DNA of 64,000 nt. It comes from Anisodus tanguticus (lineage: Eukaryota; Streptophyta; Magnoliopsida; Solanales; Solanaceae). Location of the stretch: NCBI GenBank assembly GCA_034509755.1, contig CM067550.1:15121001-15185000 (forward strand). Direction: 5' to 3'. A program made the translations under genes and the position numbers. Of this stretch, positions 11,939-23,394 are shown piece after piece; positions within the stretch are counted from its first letter, which is position 1; every line of letters starts with the position of its first letter. The notes beneath the pieces are model-generated. The model ran no database searches and had not been told where the DNA came from. It saw nothing but the letters and a program-made list of their open reading frames with translations.

Positions 11939-12012
11939 AAAAGGGCAGCCCGGTGCACTAAGCTCCCGCTATGCGCGGGGTCCGGGGAAAGGCCGGACCA
12001 CAAGGGTCTATT
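11939..12012 (-). mobile_element. Au-type SINE, 5'-truncated
   Basis: A second, 74-bp Au-like SINE 3' half immediately beyond the duplicated target of the first: AAAAGGGCAGCCCGGTGCAC through GGGTCCGGGGAAAGGCC to GGGTCTATTG. It lacks the promoter half. Confidence 0.7.
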
Positions 12013-13383
12013 GTATCTAAAACTTGTAAAATAGACTCCAAATCATCACTATACACAGCATTACACCAAAAACAAAAAAGAAGAATGCAGTTCATCTTCA
12101 GCTTCTGAGTATTCTAGCTAAATCATCAAAACATCTAGAGTTTCTTTCCTTCCAAAACTATCCACCAAATGGTTGCTGGGACAATTTTCCATCTGTCTCT
12201 GTTTGTCTTGGGAGTTCCTTCCTTCATTCCAGCATGACAAGAGCTCAGAAGTGCATCCTGGCATAGTCCATCCAACACACCCAGTACTGATGAACAAATC
12301 CCAAAGCTGTCTTGTCACAACACAATCTAGAAACAGATGGTTGATTGTCTCTGCCTCATGTCCACACAGGTAACATCTTGAGGAAAGTCGAGGTGCGTGC
12401 AAAATGGACACCGCTATTATCAATAAAAGTAAAAAAATGAAAAGTATTTGCATGCTTCCTGCTGAACCCAAGTCACCCTAAAGATCTTGCATTAATCAAA
12501 AAACAAATGTTGTTTTCCATGTGTGGAACTGAGGTGTAGTAGTAGTTGTATATTCACGGCATAAAGATAGTTAGAGATTGCATAGGATGGAGAATGTGTG
12601 CGAGATTTTTCCTATTCAACTCTCCCAAGATTCCTTTCAGTTATCTATGCCTCCAATGGCATGTAGGTGGGGTGGGCAGTAGGAGGACATGAAGAATAGA
12701 TGATATTTCCCTGTGGTTGTATTAGGAGGATAGAACGAGAAGAAATTGATATTGGACCACATTTTTTAACTCTGAGAGGAGGGAATGTGAAGAAAATGAA
12801 ATGGGACAATACACTATATGGCATGTGGAAAGTTTGAAGTAATTCCTGGTGTAATTAGCTTTTAACAAACATGAGTAAGTTTCCATATGACAAGAATTCA
12901 TCTCTGTTCTAAATTCTGTTTTTCCTAGTTCTCTTCAATGTTTTATTGTTTTGAAGATACACAAAAGAGTGAACAAAGTGATTTTGCATTATGAAGTTCT
13001 TTATATCATCCTTTAAAGCACTCTTGGTCAACCACTGCTTACTTTTTGAGTTCTTAATAATCTGTCGGGTGTGTGTGAACCTGTTGGAAAATTTACATTA
13101 GTTTCTAAAGTATGTAATCTTGGTCTGCAGTGTTCTTCTTCGTACAGAGCTTCCAAACTGATGAAACCATCCTGTCGAAGATGCATTTTGTCTTGTTGGA
13201 ATTTGGAGAGGGTTACTTTGTGAAGGGTTTGCGGTCTTTGTCTGACAGGTGTCTTTTGAAGAGAAGAAAGCTTAGCCTATTTCCAATTCATTAGCATTTT
13301 TAACATTGAAGCTCAGTTGTCTTTAGTTTGCAAAGGCCCATAAGCAATCTTGCCAGTTTGATCTCTTAATTTCAGAAGGCCTT

Positions 13384-16300
13384 ATGGCGGTCGTCAAACC
13401 AGAGGTATGTAATGAAGGAAGACCATAAGTTTTATATTCAAAGGCTACATGACTCTGTTTCTCAAAAAAAAAAAATCATTCTCAAAAAATAGGAGACACA
13501 AGGTTTATTGTTTCCCCTCTACTAATCTCTTACCCCTTTTGGCTCTTTTTATCTAGTGCTCACTCTATCTGGGTTTTAGGGTTGCATTTACTTGATCCAT
13601 GACTCATGAGTTACCTTGATTCAGGGAACAGTGTTGCTTTGTGTTAAGCTGTTATTTTTGTGAGCTTCAAAAACTAATATTTCTTTGAAGAGGAATTGTA
13701 TTTCTTAGTTTAGTCATGTCATGTTGTGTTAAGATGATCTATTATTTTTGTGAGCTTCAAAAACCAACATAGAACTATGCCCTTGAATGTTGTTCTTCAC
13801 ATTCCCAACTTGAAAGCCAATAATATATAGCTTGAAATGCTGTCACTATTGGCATGGATGATTATAATACCTTGAAGTTTCTTTCTTTTGGTTGCGGTCT
13901 GAACGTTCTTGTTTGCTTTCATGAAATGCATAGGTGCATCAGCCATTTGCTCATTGAATGACATTGTTAATTCTTTGGATATTGAATGTTCGTTGAATGA
14001 CTTCAGAATGGGAATATTAATGTGTGTTGTCATGTGTTTACAGCCCAAGGTGTGGGCATTAGATCTTTAGTGCATTTCTAGCTATCAAAAAAAGAAGAGA
14101 TCTTTAGTACATTTTTGTTGCTTTCCATATCACTCTATTCAAAGCTGTTGCCATTTCGTGTTATCTACTATTTCTTAATCTTGTGGTTCATTGGTTAAGA
14201 TGAAGTCCTACATTTGGCTCCAAACTGCTGATGGTTCAATCCAACAAGTAGAGGAAGAGGTTGCCATGTTTTGCCCAATGATATTCAGAGAAGTACTTCA
14301 AACTGAAATGGGATCCTCGAAAAATAATGCCATATCACTTCCTCAACGAGTCAATCGTGCTATTCTGGGCTTAATACTGGATTATTGTCGGTTTCATCAA
14401 CTTCCTGGCCGTTCTAATAAGGTCAGTTCTTGCTTTCCTTGTTACAACAATGCAATGCCCTCTCAGGAAGGAAGGATTTTCAGTTTGCCTATGTCATGTG
14501 CATGGTTTATTGCACCAGCATTTCTTTTTTCGTTTTGAGTGTAAAGGATGTCTTCTATGCACGCAGGAGCGCAAGATTTTTGATGAGAAGTTCATCCGGT
14601 TAGATACCAAGAAGTTATGTGAGTTGACATCTGCTGCTGACAGCCTTCAACTGAGGCCTCTGGTTGATCTTACAAGTCGTGCACTTGCTCGGATGATTGA
14701 AGGCAAAACTCCCGAGGAAATACGTGAAACTTTCCATTTACCTGATGATCTAACAGAGGTCCATATTCTAACAGAAATTATTTGTAGCCCTCACCCCCCC
14801 TCCATATTGTTGGTGTTTCTCACTTGGAAATGGTTTCTCATTAGGAGGAGAAATTGGAACCTTTGAGAAATATGACTGATGATCCACGTATCCGTCTTCT
14901 CAATCGACTCTATGCAAGGAAAAGGAAAGAATTAAAAGAAAGAGAGAAATTAAAGGTGCTTTGAGATCTGGCTCTTGTATCTTATACCATTGGTTACTTG
15001 ATGCTAATTGATGCATTGTTGTGTATGCACTCTGATTTGCGTTATTCCCTTGATGGAAAAAATACCTCATCACGTAATTCCAGAATGTCGAGGTAGAAGA
15101 AGAGCAGCATGTGGATGAACGATCAGTTGATGATCTTCTATCTTTCATAAATGGGGCAAATGAAGGTAAGATTGAGACTTAACATCCTATATTTTTGGTG
15201 CAGAGTCGCTCTACTTTCTGCATGTTGCATTGTTAACATAATTGAACTGTTTTACATGCTTGCGTATAATCCGTATATTATACCAAGACTTACGTTTTGA
15301 TGAGGTTGCATTTTGGCTGCCTGGCTTGGCCACATGATTTTTATACACACACACACACACACCATTTGTCTGGTTTTATATTGTGGTTTCTGATGCTTAT
15401 TGTGGTATTTCTTATGAAAATAATTTGGAGGCTACGACTTCATTGATGGAGTTGTGTCTCCTAGTATGTTGCTGTAGTTGCTAGTGACTTAGACCATGAC
15501 TATCAATCAGTCTTATAAATTTTACTTTTGGTGTATTATTTTCTGCCCTATAATCAGATCAGTAGTTTGTATGGTGAGTGAACCTTCCGATGGCATAGTA
15601 ACTCTTATAGAACATTTACTTTTATTAACATACGTGCATATTCTAGTGAGGTTTATGATCTATGGAGAATTATATCCCCTTTTATTTTGTCTAAGCCCCA
15701 ACTTGACAACAACAACAACATACCCAGTGTAATCCCACACAGTGGGGTCTGGGGAGGGTAAGATGTACACAGACCTTACCTCTACCTTTGTGGGGTAGAG
15801 AGGCTCTTTCCCATATACCCTCAGCTAAGCCCCTACTTGACATCTGAAACAAAAAATGTATACCTTTTTTCAGCCTCTTTGAGTGAATCTTTGAGTTTGA
15901 CTATCATACTTCTAATTTAGAGCATGATGGTCTATTTTGCAGATTCTAAGAGTGCAAGAGCAACAAAGAGTAAAAAGAAAAATAGGAGAAAAGAACAAGC
16001 TAGAAATTCCTCTATCAATAATGAAACTGGGAACCATAATCAGGTTGGCATCTGTTCAGCTATGGAATTTCTCCTTCTCTTTTTTTTTTGGTTGCTGTGT
16101 GTGCGTGGGGAGAGGTGGAGGGGTGGAGGGGGGGAACACACAAAAAATTGCTTTTAAGCATCTTCGCTGTTTCGCCCCGAGATTTGTTGGTTTGACTGCT
16201 GCTCTTGGTACTCAGGAATCTAACTGTCCTACATCTAGCTGCCTGAATGGTGACACTAGTGATGTGCCTTCTCCAAGTAAATCTTCTGAGCTGCAAGACT

Positions 16301-18049
16301 CTGCATCTGTTAAGTTTTCACCCAAACTTGACTTTGATGACGGTGATATTGAGGATGAGTTAGATCCTGCAATGAAGGAAGAAATTGACAGGTTTGTTTA
16401 TCTACTTATATTGTCTCTGGAGATGGATATATGTTAAGACTACATGCTTGTAGTAACAATTTATGTAAATGAATTATGTCCCTTGTGAGAGGTTGTATTA
16501 AGCTGCTATTGTTTCCTTGGTGAGGGGATATTTTTGGGTAATTAGTTTCCCTGTGTGCTGATATAAATCTTTTTACTCCTGGAATAAATTGCAACTAAAA
16601 TCATTTCATGCCAATTTTCATTGATCTAAATAAGGGATAAAAAAAGGGCAGCCCGGTGCACAAAGCATCCTGTGTTAGCAAGGTCCGGGGAAGGGCTGCA
16701 ACTCAAGGGGTGTGATGTAGAAAACCTAACAACTCAAAATAAATTTACATACAGAATATATGAAGATAATCTTTTCACGTTATCACGGAGGTGGAGAAAA
16801 AATTGAACATAGTTTTATATGTTGCTGCATTCACATGGGGACCATCTGGTCCCCCCCCCCCCCTTCCCGGGTGGCCAGCAACCCCTTCACGCCAGCATGG
16901 GCTGCTGTGGTTTTTCTGGGGCAAGCACCTCTTAACTTGTCATGCGATTACTTATGTCATGTTCTGCAGATAACTTGATTTTTTATTTCTATATTACAGG
17001 GAGGTTGAGGATTTTGCTAGGAGACTAAACTCTGTTTGGCCCGAAAGAATGCAGGAGATCCTATCTTTGGGTCAAGAGAGGAGGCCTGTACCACTGTCTG
17101 TGAATGGGAATGGTTCCCTGAAGAGATATACAGGTAGGGTTTTCTTTTATAAATCTTGAACAGGATGTGGCTACTGTTTTGTGTTGTAATTCTGAACTAA
17201 GAAAAGTGCAAAGCTGAATGAATATTACAAGTAATAATCTTACTGAACTGAAGTGAAATGTACGCAACAAATCATAATAGAGTAGAGCAACATGTTCTAG
17301 TTCAGATGCTAAAGCATAGACTTTTGCAGCTGACTTCATCTAGGTATTGATTTTTTTACGGTTTTAGAGCAGGCAGAGGTCCTGGGGTCGAGTTTCACTG
17401 CCACCCATTATCAAAAGGAATTTCCACGTGTTTGACGCATGAAAAAGATCAAGCCCACACGTGAGGAGATAGTCACACTTCAACCGTAATCTTGTATATA
17501 ATAGAAAAGATCAGGCAGAGTAAATGAAGAGTGCTCTTTCTACAACTTAAGTTTTAGGAGATAGTCACACTTAAACCGTAATCTTGTAAGTAATAGAAAA
17601 GAAAACAACAAAAGAACGAAATAGATAAACATGATGCGACTTTCTAAAAAGTAAGGTCCTCTCCTGAAAGAAAGTACAAGAAACGTTTGTGGTGGTTGGA
17701 GCAGCTAATTAAGTAAATCCTACATCCAATTTCTTGTTGGTGGGTTCTCTTTGATGCTGAAGGAGCTGGCTTGTTCTGGAGCTTTATTTGTCTCATGGGG
17801 TGTCTGAATCATTTTAGCAGGTTTGGACGGGAGATAGTGGTTCAAATGGTGGATTATGAATCTTTTGGACTCAGATGAGCTTAACATGCCAGCTTGTCTG
17901 TGTCTGCTGTTTCCACTAAAGACGGTAAAGATTGTGTTCATTGCTTGTAAAGTTTTCCACTTATCTTATCAGCAGAGTTCTTTCCACTTGTCGAGCTGCC
18001 AAAAGTGATTTCTGAACCTGGGGAAATGACCTTACGGGCTGAAGTTTAG
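13384..18049 (+). CDS. ASK21: SKP1-like protein 21 (SCF adaptor family)
   Basis: Coding exons: 13384-13404 (MAVVKPE), 14200-14421, 14567-14758, 14845-14955, 15084-15165, 15943-16043, 16216-16391, 17000-17133, all GT-AG and phase-consistent. The N-terminal SKP1/POZ fold starts MKSYIWLQTADGSIQQVEEE and contains FCPMIFREVL and ISLPQRVNRAI; the SKP1 dimerisation region has DTKKLCELTSAADSLQLRPL and FHLPDDLTEEEKLEPL. A Lys-rich linker and acidic C-terminal region (DFDDGDIEDELDPAMKEEID) mark the longer ASK20/21 type rather than short SKP1. A last exon at 17976-18049 (acceptor ATCAGCAG, stop TAG) keeps the frame and gives about 370 residues, but it is the least certain part. The leader intron (9814-13375) is long and full of transposon debris. 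SKP1 proteins bridge cullin-1 and F-box proteins in SCF ubiquitin ligases; whether ASK21 itself does so is uncertain. Confidence 0.9.
14078..14097 (+). mobile_element. Ultra-short L1-like tail insertion
   Basis: Twenty bases, CTAGCTATCAAAAAAAGAAG, lie between two copies of AGATCTTTAGTRCATTT (14061-14077 and 14098-14114, one mismatch). The arrangement fits a LINE insertion reduced to its A-rich tail. It is located just before coding exon 2 of the SKP1-like gene. Confidence 0.5.
15709..15824 (-). mobile_element. RTE/TS-SINE-type tail fragment
   Basis: A 116-bp minus-strand copy starting with the complement of the TTG tail (CAACAACAACATACCCAGTG on plus) and containing ACACAGACCTTACCTCTACC. Flanking 18-bp duplication CTAAGCCCCAACTTGACA (15691-15708) and CTAAGCCCCTACTTGACA (15825-15842). 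It lies in intron 5 of the SKP1-like gene. Confidence 0.78.
16640..16730 (-). mobile_element. Au-type SINE fragment
   Basis: The 3' half of an Au-like SINE in minus orientation: AAAAAGGGCAGCCCGGTGCA, AAGCATCC and GGTCCGGGGAAGGGC, ending near ACCTAAC. It lies in an intron of the SKP1-like gene. The promoter half is absent. Confidence 0.65.
17462..17603. repeat. Direct repeat of about 48 bp
   Basis: Two copies of a unit beginning AGGAGATAGTCACACTT and continuing AACCGTAATCTTGTA, about 17464-17510 and 17555-17603, separated by about 45 bp. They lie in the last intron of the SKP1-like gene. Confidence 0.6.
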
Positions 18050-19610
18050 GGGAATTTCGAGATAGAAGGGAAGTCTCCCGTTGTACGTGGTTTCATGGTA
18101 AACCACCATTTCATTTCCAGATACAAGTTTCAATTTTGCAAAATTTTCCAAAATTTTAGTTTTCCTATTCTTTAATAATTTAGTTCAAATTAAGCTGTCA
18201 ACTTTTCACTAATTCTTTTCTTTTCCTGGTTGGTCTTTGCAATTTAATGTTTCTTGGGTCTTTTTCCCAATAAGAGGGGTATAATATGAGCATTATTACC
18301 ATGAAATGGCTTAAATGCTCACGGGTTGTATGCTTCAATTCTGTATCATTATATTATGTCTCCCTAAAGAAGTATGTGTATCCTGTTGTAAAATTTGTGT
18401 CTGGACATTAAATCTAGTGGACTAAGATTCCTCTTCTCGTGATGGTGTTATCTTCTTTTAGACTTCTCTTCTGCAACTGTAATATTTGTATTTTGTACCA
18501 AAGCAAGCTGCATTTCTAATCACTTACAAGTTTGCTCTTTCACATACTTATAGAAAGCTTCGATGTTTGAGCATCTAGCAAGCCAATTTTAACAGCGTTG
18601 AATATTTTGCAGTTCTGTATTAATTGGAAATAAGTTGTATAGTTATCTCACACCTAAATACAAACACTATTAATTGGAAAAAAGTTAGTATAAATTATCC
18701 CACCTAAATACAAACGCTATGCACAATTGACAATCCAAAACTAGTTGGAATCAATCAGACGAATCTTCAATATCTATTTTGCCTGGTTTGGGCTTCTTTT
18801 GTTTCCACACTTAAACACTTTGGTTGGGACAAATTAGGGATCTCTTTTAGTTGTGGATATTCAAAATCTCATACTTAATTGTATGTTGTCATCTCAATCT
18901 CTACCTAATTAAAAGGACTTACACCCTCCGTTCCATAATAAGGGTCTTAACTTGTGTACACTCTTAAAAAAGTGCTCACTCCTAGAAAATTATGAGTGCT
19001 TTTACTAATTTACTCATAATCAATGCCTAGAAAAAGAAAATGTAGTTAATAAATGTTATTATATAAACAAGGACAATTTTGGAAGAATATGCCCAAATTA
19101 TTCTTGAAATTCTAAAAAATTACTTATCTTGGAAAAAATTAAAAGTCCTAAACAACCACTTATTGTGGAATGGAGGGAGTATCATGTACCCATACCTAAT
19201 GTAAGCTAGTTCAGTAATGATAAAAATTTTTTGATTCCAACTAGTTAGTGGTTTTATATTACTTTGGATTAATTGGTTTGTGTTGTATTCTTCGTCAAGT
19301 TTACATGAATTTCATGAAACTATAGAAAACGAATTTTCCCCCACGTGATCGTATGACTTCAATAATTATGGTGTCTTGCCTAATGACCGTTGCATGTATT
19401 GATTTGTTGACAAAACTACCTTCTAAAATTTGTTCATTCTATATACGCTGCATGCACCTCTCATCTCATAGATATGTTAGGCCTTTGACGCTCACTAGTT
19501 TTGTGTCACCAGAATTTCTTTTATACACAACGTTAATTTTCACAAGATCCCATCTAAATAACTTGTAGTAAATCGAAATAGAGTTAGGAATCTTATGGTA
19601 CAGGACTTAC
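18050..19610. other. Downstream flank of SKP1-like gene, no gene seen
   Basis: AT-rich and without credible coding sequence. It contains a degenerate tandem duplication at about 18626-18722 (units ending ACCTAAATACAAACACTAT and ACCTAAATACAAACGCTAT) and a Stowaway-like MITE (annotated separately). Confidence 0.5.
18922..19179. mobile_element. Stowaway-like MITE
   Basis: 258 bp with terminal inverted repeats CACCCTCCGTTCCATAATAA and TTATTGTGGAATGGAGGGAG, flanked by TA dinucleotides (18920-18921, 19180-19181), the Tc1/mariner target. Non-coding and AT-rich inside. Confidence 0.75.
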
Positions 19611-20052
19611 TGATAAGAGTTCCACATCGAAAATGAAATGGGAACATGGACTTCTTATATAGACTGGATAATCTCCACCCTACAAGCTAACTTTTGAGGT
19701 TGAGTTAGGCCAAAGATTCAATCCTTCATGGTATCAGAGCCAGACCCATTCCAATTGTTTATTCGTCGATGTTGCACCCCCAAATTATATTGTCCACGCT
19801 CCAGTTAACGAGGTCTAGGTGTGTAGGGGAGTGTTAAGAGTCCCACATAGAAAATCTAAGAGTCTCACATCGGAAATGGATGGACTCTATATTGTCCACG
19901 CTCCAGTTAACGAGGTCTGGGCGTGCATGGGAGTGTTAAGAGTCCCACATCGGAAATGGAATGAGAACATGAACTCCTTTTATGGACTTGGACAATTCTC
20001 ACCCTACAAGCTAGATTTTGGGGTTGAGTTAGGCCCAAGATTCATTCCTTCA
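19611..20052 (+). mobile_element. TRIM-like miniature LTR retrotransposon
   Basis: Two LTR-like copies of about 118 bp (19611-19728 and 19934-20052), each TG...CA, share the AAGAGT(T/C)CCACATCGRAAATG start and CACCCTACAAGCTA body. Directly after the first LTR comes TGGTATCAGAGCC (19729), a tRNA-Met primer-binding site. A purine tract (GCATGGGAG) precedes the second. The 205-bp interior has no coding capacity and contains a partial duplication of the LTR start plus TATTGTCCACGCTCCAGTTA twice. Confidence 0.75.
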
Positions 20053-20807
20053 CAGACATTTGTAACTCCACGGGATTAATTATAATAGCCGTATATATAC
20101 ACACACAATCACAAGTAAGGGATACGTACCTCTCGAAACACATTCGACAAACTATACGATTCTTTTTGTCGAGATTGAATACACTGACATAAAATCAGTA
20201 CCCTTTGCACCACTTATGCACCACTGGAAAGAAAATATGAGGGTGTTGGTTGCCTTGTTACCTTCTCTGTGAAACATTAGAAAATAACGTGGAGGAAGAA
20301 GCTTTGGCCAAGTAATTGATTTGATTTGCAGTGGAGAGATAGTTCTCAAAGTCTATACACATTGCTATAAAAAGAATTATGGATTCAATAGTACCTCACA
20401 TTTGCTAACTTAAATTTTTCAAGATAAGTGGTGTGGGACATGATAGTAAAAAGTTGTTGATAAATGGGGATGTTTGTGACTTTATTTTTCCATAATCATC
20501 TCTTTCGGATCTGTTTTTAGTCGAAAGTGTCTGAAACTACTACTACTAAAGAGGCATGTATTTTGGCAAACGAGTGGTGACTAGCTATTTTTGCTCGGCC
20601 AATTATTTTTTCCACGCACAACTTAATTAGTTTTTCTCTTTTCTTTCTAATGTATCCTGATAAATATATTCGAAATTAGCCTATTCACATTATTTTGATA
20701 AGGCGATACGTTGGATCTGTTTTTTGTTTCCTAGTCAACGTGCGCCAGTGCATAAGGAATTAATAGCTTCAAACAAATTTGTATTAATTGGTTTTAGTAA
20801 TTATTAA
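20053..20807. other. Intergenic, nothing recognised
   Basis: AT-rich stretch without a coding region or repeat that I recognise. Confidence 0.4.
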
Positions 20808-20945
20808 AACACCACCAATATACCTAGTGAAATTCCTCAAAGTAGGGTCTGAGAGGGTAGAGTGTACACAAAACTTACTCCTACCTTGATAAGTAAAGAA
20901 ATTGTTTTCGGTAGACCCTCGGCACAAGAACAAGCAATTTAAAGC
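20808..20945 (-). mobile_element. Diverged RTE/TS-SINE-type tail
   Basis: A minus-strand copy of the RTE 3' end: ATATACCTAGTGAAATTCC, AGGGTAGAGTGTACACA, then GTAGACCCTCGGC on plus. The tail repeat has decayed to CACCACCAATA. Target duplication not found. Confidence 0.6.
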
Positions 20946-21044
20946 CATGTAAAAAATCATGGCAAAATGAGAACACTGGCAAAAAAAGCAATGATATAAC
21001 ACCGTGGTAAATATATTAAGTATACCCGTGATGTACACGGTTGA

Positions 21045-21114
21045 TATACACCATGTATATCACGGGCTGCCTTCGGTAAAATGGACTGATGACCCGTGAT
21101 ATACATGGTGTATA
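21045..21114. repeat. Perfect 22-bp inverted repeat
   Basis: 21045-21066 and 21093-21114 are exact reverse complements (arms contain ATGTATATCACGGG and CCCGTGATATACAT) around a 26-bp spacer. A third, imperfect arm CCCGTGATGTACAC is at 21025-21038. It lies immediately upstream of the copia element; origin unknown. Confidence 0.75.
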
Positions 21115-23394
21115 GTGTCCTAGTTTTAGGTAAAGTTTGATTGTAATTATTATTGTACAATTACCATAATTGTATTACCATAATTGTATAGTTAGTGTCC
21201 AAATAGAATAAGGTTTTAGGAGTAGAATAGGAATAGGATTTTCCTAATATGGAAATATGTAAATTGTATATATATCTCTTTCATTAATCAAAATAATCAA
21301 GGGATTATTTCTTTCATGGTATCAAAAGTCTAGGTTATTTTTTTTCTCCCAAGAATTTCCGTCCAAACAGTCCGGTTTCCGAGCTCCCTTCCTCGGTTTT
21401 CGTGCCCGGAAATTATTTTCTCTTCCCAATTTTTTTTTCCAAATCCCTACATCATGTCTTGCGTTTCTATTATGGCTAATAACACGTTTCACCCTGCCCT
21501 TGCTGTTTCTAATATCAAGAATCACATCCCTATCGTTCTTGAAATAGAAAACGTCCAATATGCTACGTGGGCCGAACTGTTCAAAGTTCATGCACGCTCG
21601 CATCAAGTTCTCCATCACATTATCCCCGCAGCTCCTACAGATACAGAGGTGCCGAAACCCGAGGATGATCCTAAGTTATGGACCACACTTGATGCTATTG
21701 TTCTTCAGTGGATATATTCCACTATTTCTATCAACCTGTTGCAAACGATTATCGAACCAGACGCTACGGCGATGGCGGCTTGGAATAGAGTACGTGATAT
21801 ATTCCAAGATAATCAAAATTCTCGTGTTGTCACCTTGGAGAAGGAATTCTCCCACGTCAATATGGAAGATTTCTCTAACGTTTCAGCATATTGCAAAAGG
21901 TTAAAGGAATTGGCAGACCAACTCCGCAACATTGGTGCGCCAGTTACCAACGACCGTCTTGTCCTTTAGATGGTTGCGGGCCTGAGGCATATAGTGGTGT
22001 TGACACGCTTCTTCGTCAGAGCAGCCATCTTTCGCAATTTTATCAGGCTTGTTCTATGCTTACAGTCGAAGAAGCCGGCTTGGCCAAAAAGGCGGCTACC
22101 GGTGCTAGTGCCGTACTAAACAGTGGTTGTTTTCCAGGTTATTACCCAGGAAACTGGGCCCAGTTTTCCCAACAGCCCAGGCCCAGTTTCTCGGGTCCAG
22201 TCTCGGGTTTCATACCAGTTCATGGGCCGGGGCAGCAAGCCAATGTACTTGGGCCTCGGCCTCCACAGGCCCCACACAAACAGACATTGAAGCTGCAATG
22301 CATACACTTGGATTAAATTCGCCAGACCCGAATTGGTATATAGACACCAGAGCCACTACTCACATGACATCCAATCAAGGTACTCTCTCATTTTATTCCA
22401 ATTTGAGCGACCCTCGTGGCATAATTATTGGTAATGGTAATTCAATTCCAATTCGTGGTTATGGTCATAAAACGTTGTCTCCCCCCATCCACCCCTTATC
22501 TTGAAAAATACCCTTCATGCCCCTAAATTGATTAAAAATTTAGTGTCTGCCCGTAAATTCACCACTGATAATTGTGTTTCTGTTAAATTTGATCTGTTTG
22601 GATTTTCTGTGAAGGATTTCAAGGGGAGTCCTCTAATGATGTGTGATAGTAGGGGAGATCTTTATCATATCACGCCAAGTTCCGATTTCTCGAGTCAAGT
22701 CTTGCCATCAACTTTTGCAGTCCTTGCTCCCTCCTTGTGGCATGCTCGTCTAGGTCATCCGGGGTCATTTATTTTGTCTTCTTTAGATAAAAATAATTTT
22801 ATTTCTTGTAAGGGTACGCATAGTACTCCGAATTGTCAATCTTATTTTTTAGGAAAAAATATTAGATTGCCTTTTGTAGACTCTAATTCTCATACTTTAA
22901 TGTCATTCGATATTATTCATAGCGATTTGTGGACATCTCATGTTCTCAGTTCTTTGGGTCATCATTACTATCTTCTATTTTTGGATGACTATTCTAATTT
23001 TTTATGGACTTTTCTGATAGCGAAAAAATCTCAAGTGTTTTTCACTTTCCTAAAATTTAGAGCATTCAATTGAATCCAATTCGAACGGAAAATAAAAAAT
23101 ATTCAATGTGATAATGGTCTTCCACACGTACTTTTTGATGATTTTCGGGACAATCTCAGCATATGAGAACCTCCCGCTAAGACTGCGGGGGTCTGTAAGA
23201 ATAATTATGGGGCAATCCCATAATTATCTTCAATCACCACTAATTAGATATTGTAATATTGTGTAAATCAATTTGTAATTAGTTAGGATGATTAGCATCT
23301 TATATTTTAGGTAAACTTAGATTAGTACTACTTTGTAATATGTATATATTTGCTATCATTGGAATGAAAGACTCAAGGAATTAATTCTCCTACA
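21115..23394 (+). mobile_element. Ty1/copia LTR retrotransposon, internally deleted
   Basis: A 5' LTR-like segment (start uncertain, about 21115) ends CA at 21315-21316, followed by a TGGTATCAAAAGTC primer-binding site. Gag, protease and the integrase start follow; reverse transcriptase and RNase H are deleted. A G-rich polypurine tract (CTGCGGGGGTC) precedes TGTAAGAATAATTATGGGGC, the start of a probable 3' LTR of about 200 bp. The two LTRs share layout but are clearly diverged, so the insertion is old. Confidence 0.7.
21454..23075 (+). pseudogene. copia gag-pol remnant
   Basis: The gag part opens at an ATG at 21454 and shows the plant copia gag layout (VQYATWAELFKVHARSH, LDAIVLQWIYSTIS, DLKLWTTL-like block). 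A TAG at 21967-21969 sits where related elements have Gln, followed by a frameshift. The protease active site reads WYIDTRATTHMTS, with Arg replacing the expected Gly of DTGA. The integrase zinc region has LWHARLGHPG and the core begins at FDIIHSDLW before the frame fails at 23073. Reverse transcriptase is absent. Inactive. Confidence 0.82.

Larger units (their letters stand above)
11606..12395 (-). mobile_element. L1-type LINE 3' end
   Basis: A 5'-truncated L1 runs on the minus strand. The poly(A) is the T run at about 11606-11615. The zinc-binding region downstream of reverse transcriptase is visible as SSRCYLCGHEAETINHLFLD and CVVTRQLWDLF on the minus strand at 12190-12390. Two Au-type SINEs have inserted into its 3' UTR. 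The 5' breakpoint near 12395 is approximate. Confidence 0.7.

Noticed and set aside
15340..15362. AC dinucleotide run as a possible CRISPR or satellite
   Set aside because: Simple microsatellite; no repeat-spacer structure anywhere in this eukaryotic window.
16060..16437. Long frame joining intron and exon of the SKP1-like gene (166 residues from 15937)
   Set aside because: Reads through a clear donor at 16043 and acceptor at 16215; the spliced version matches the family.
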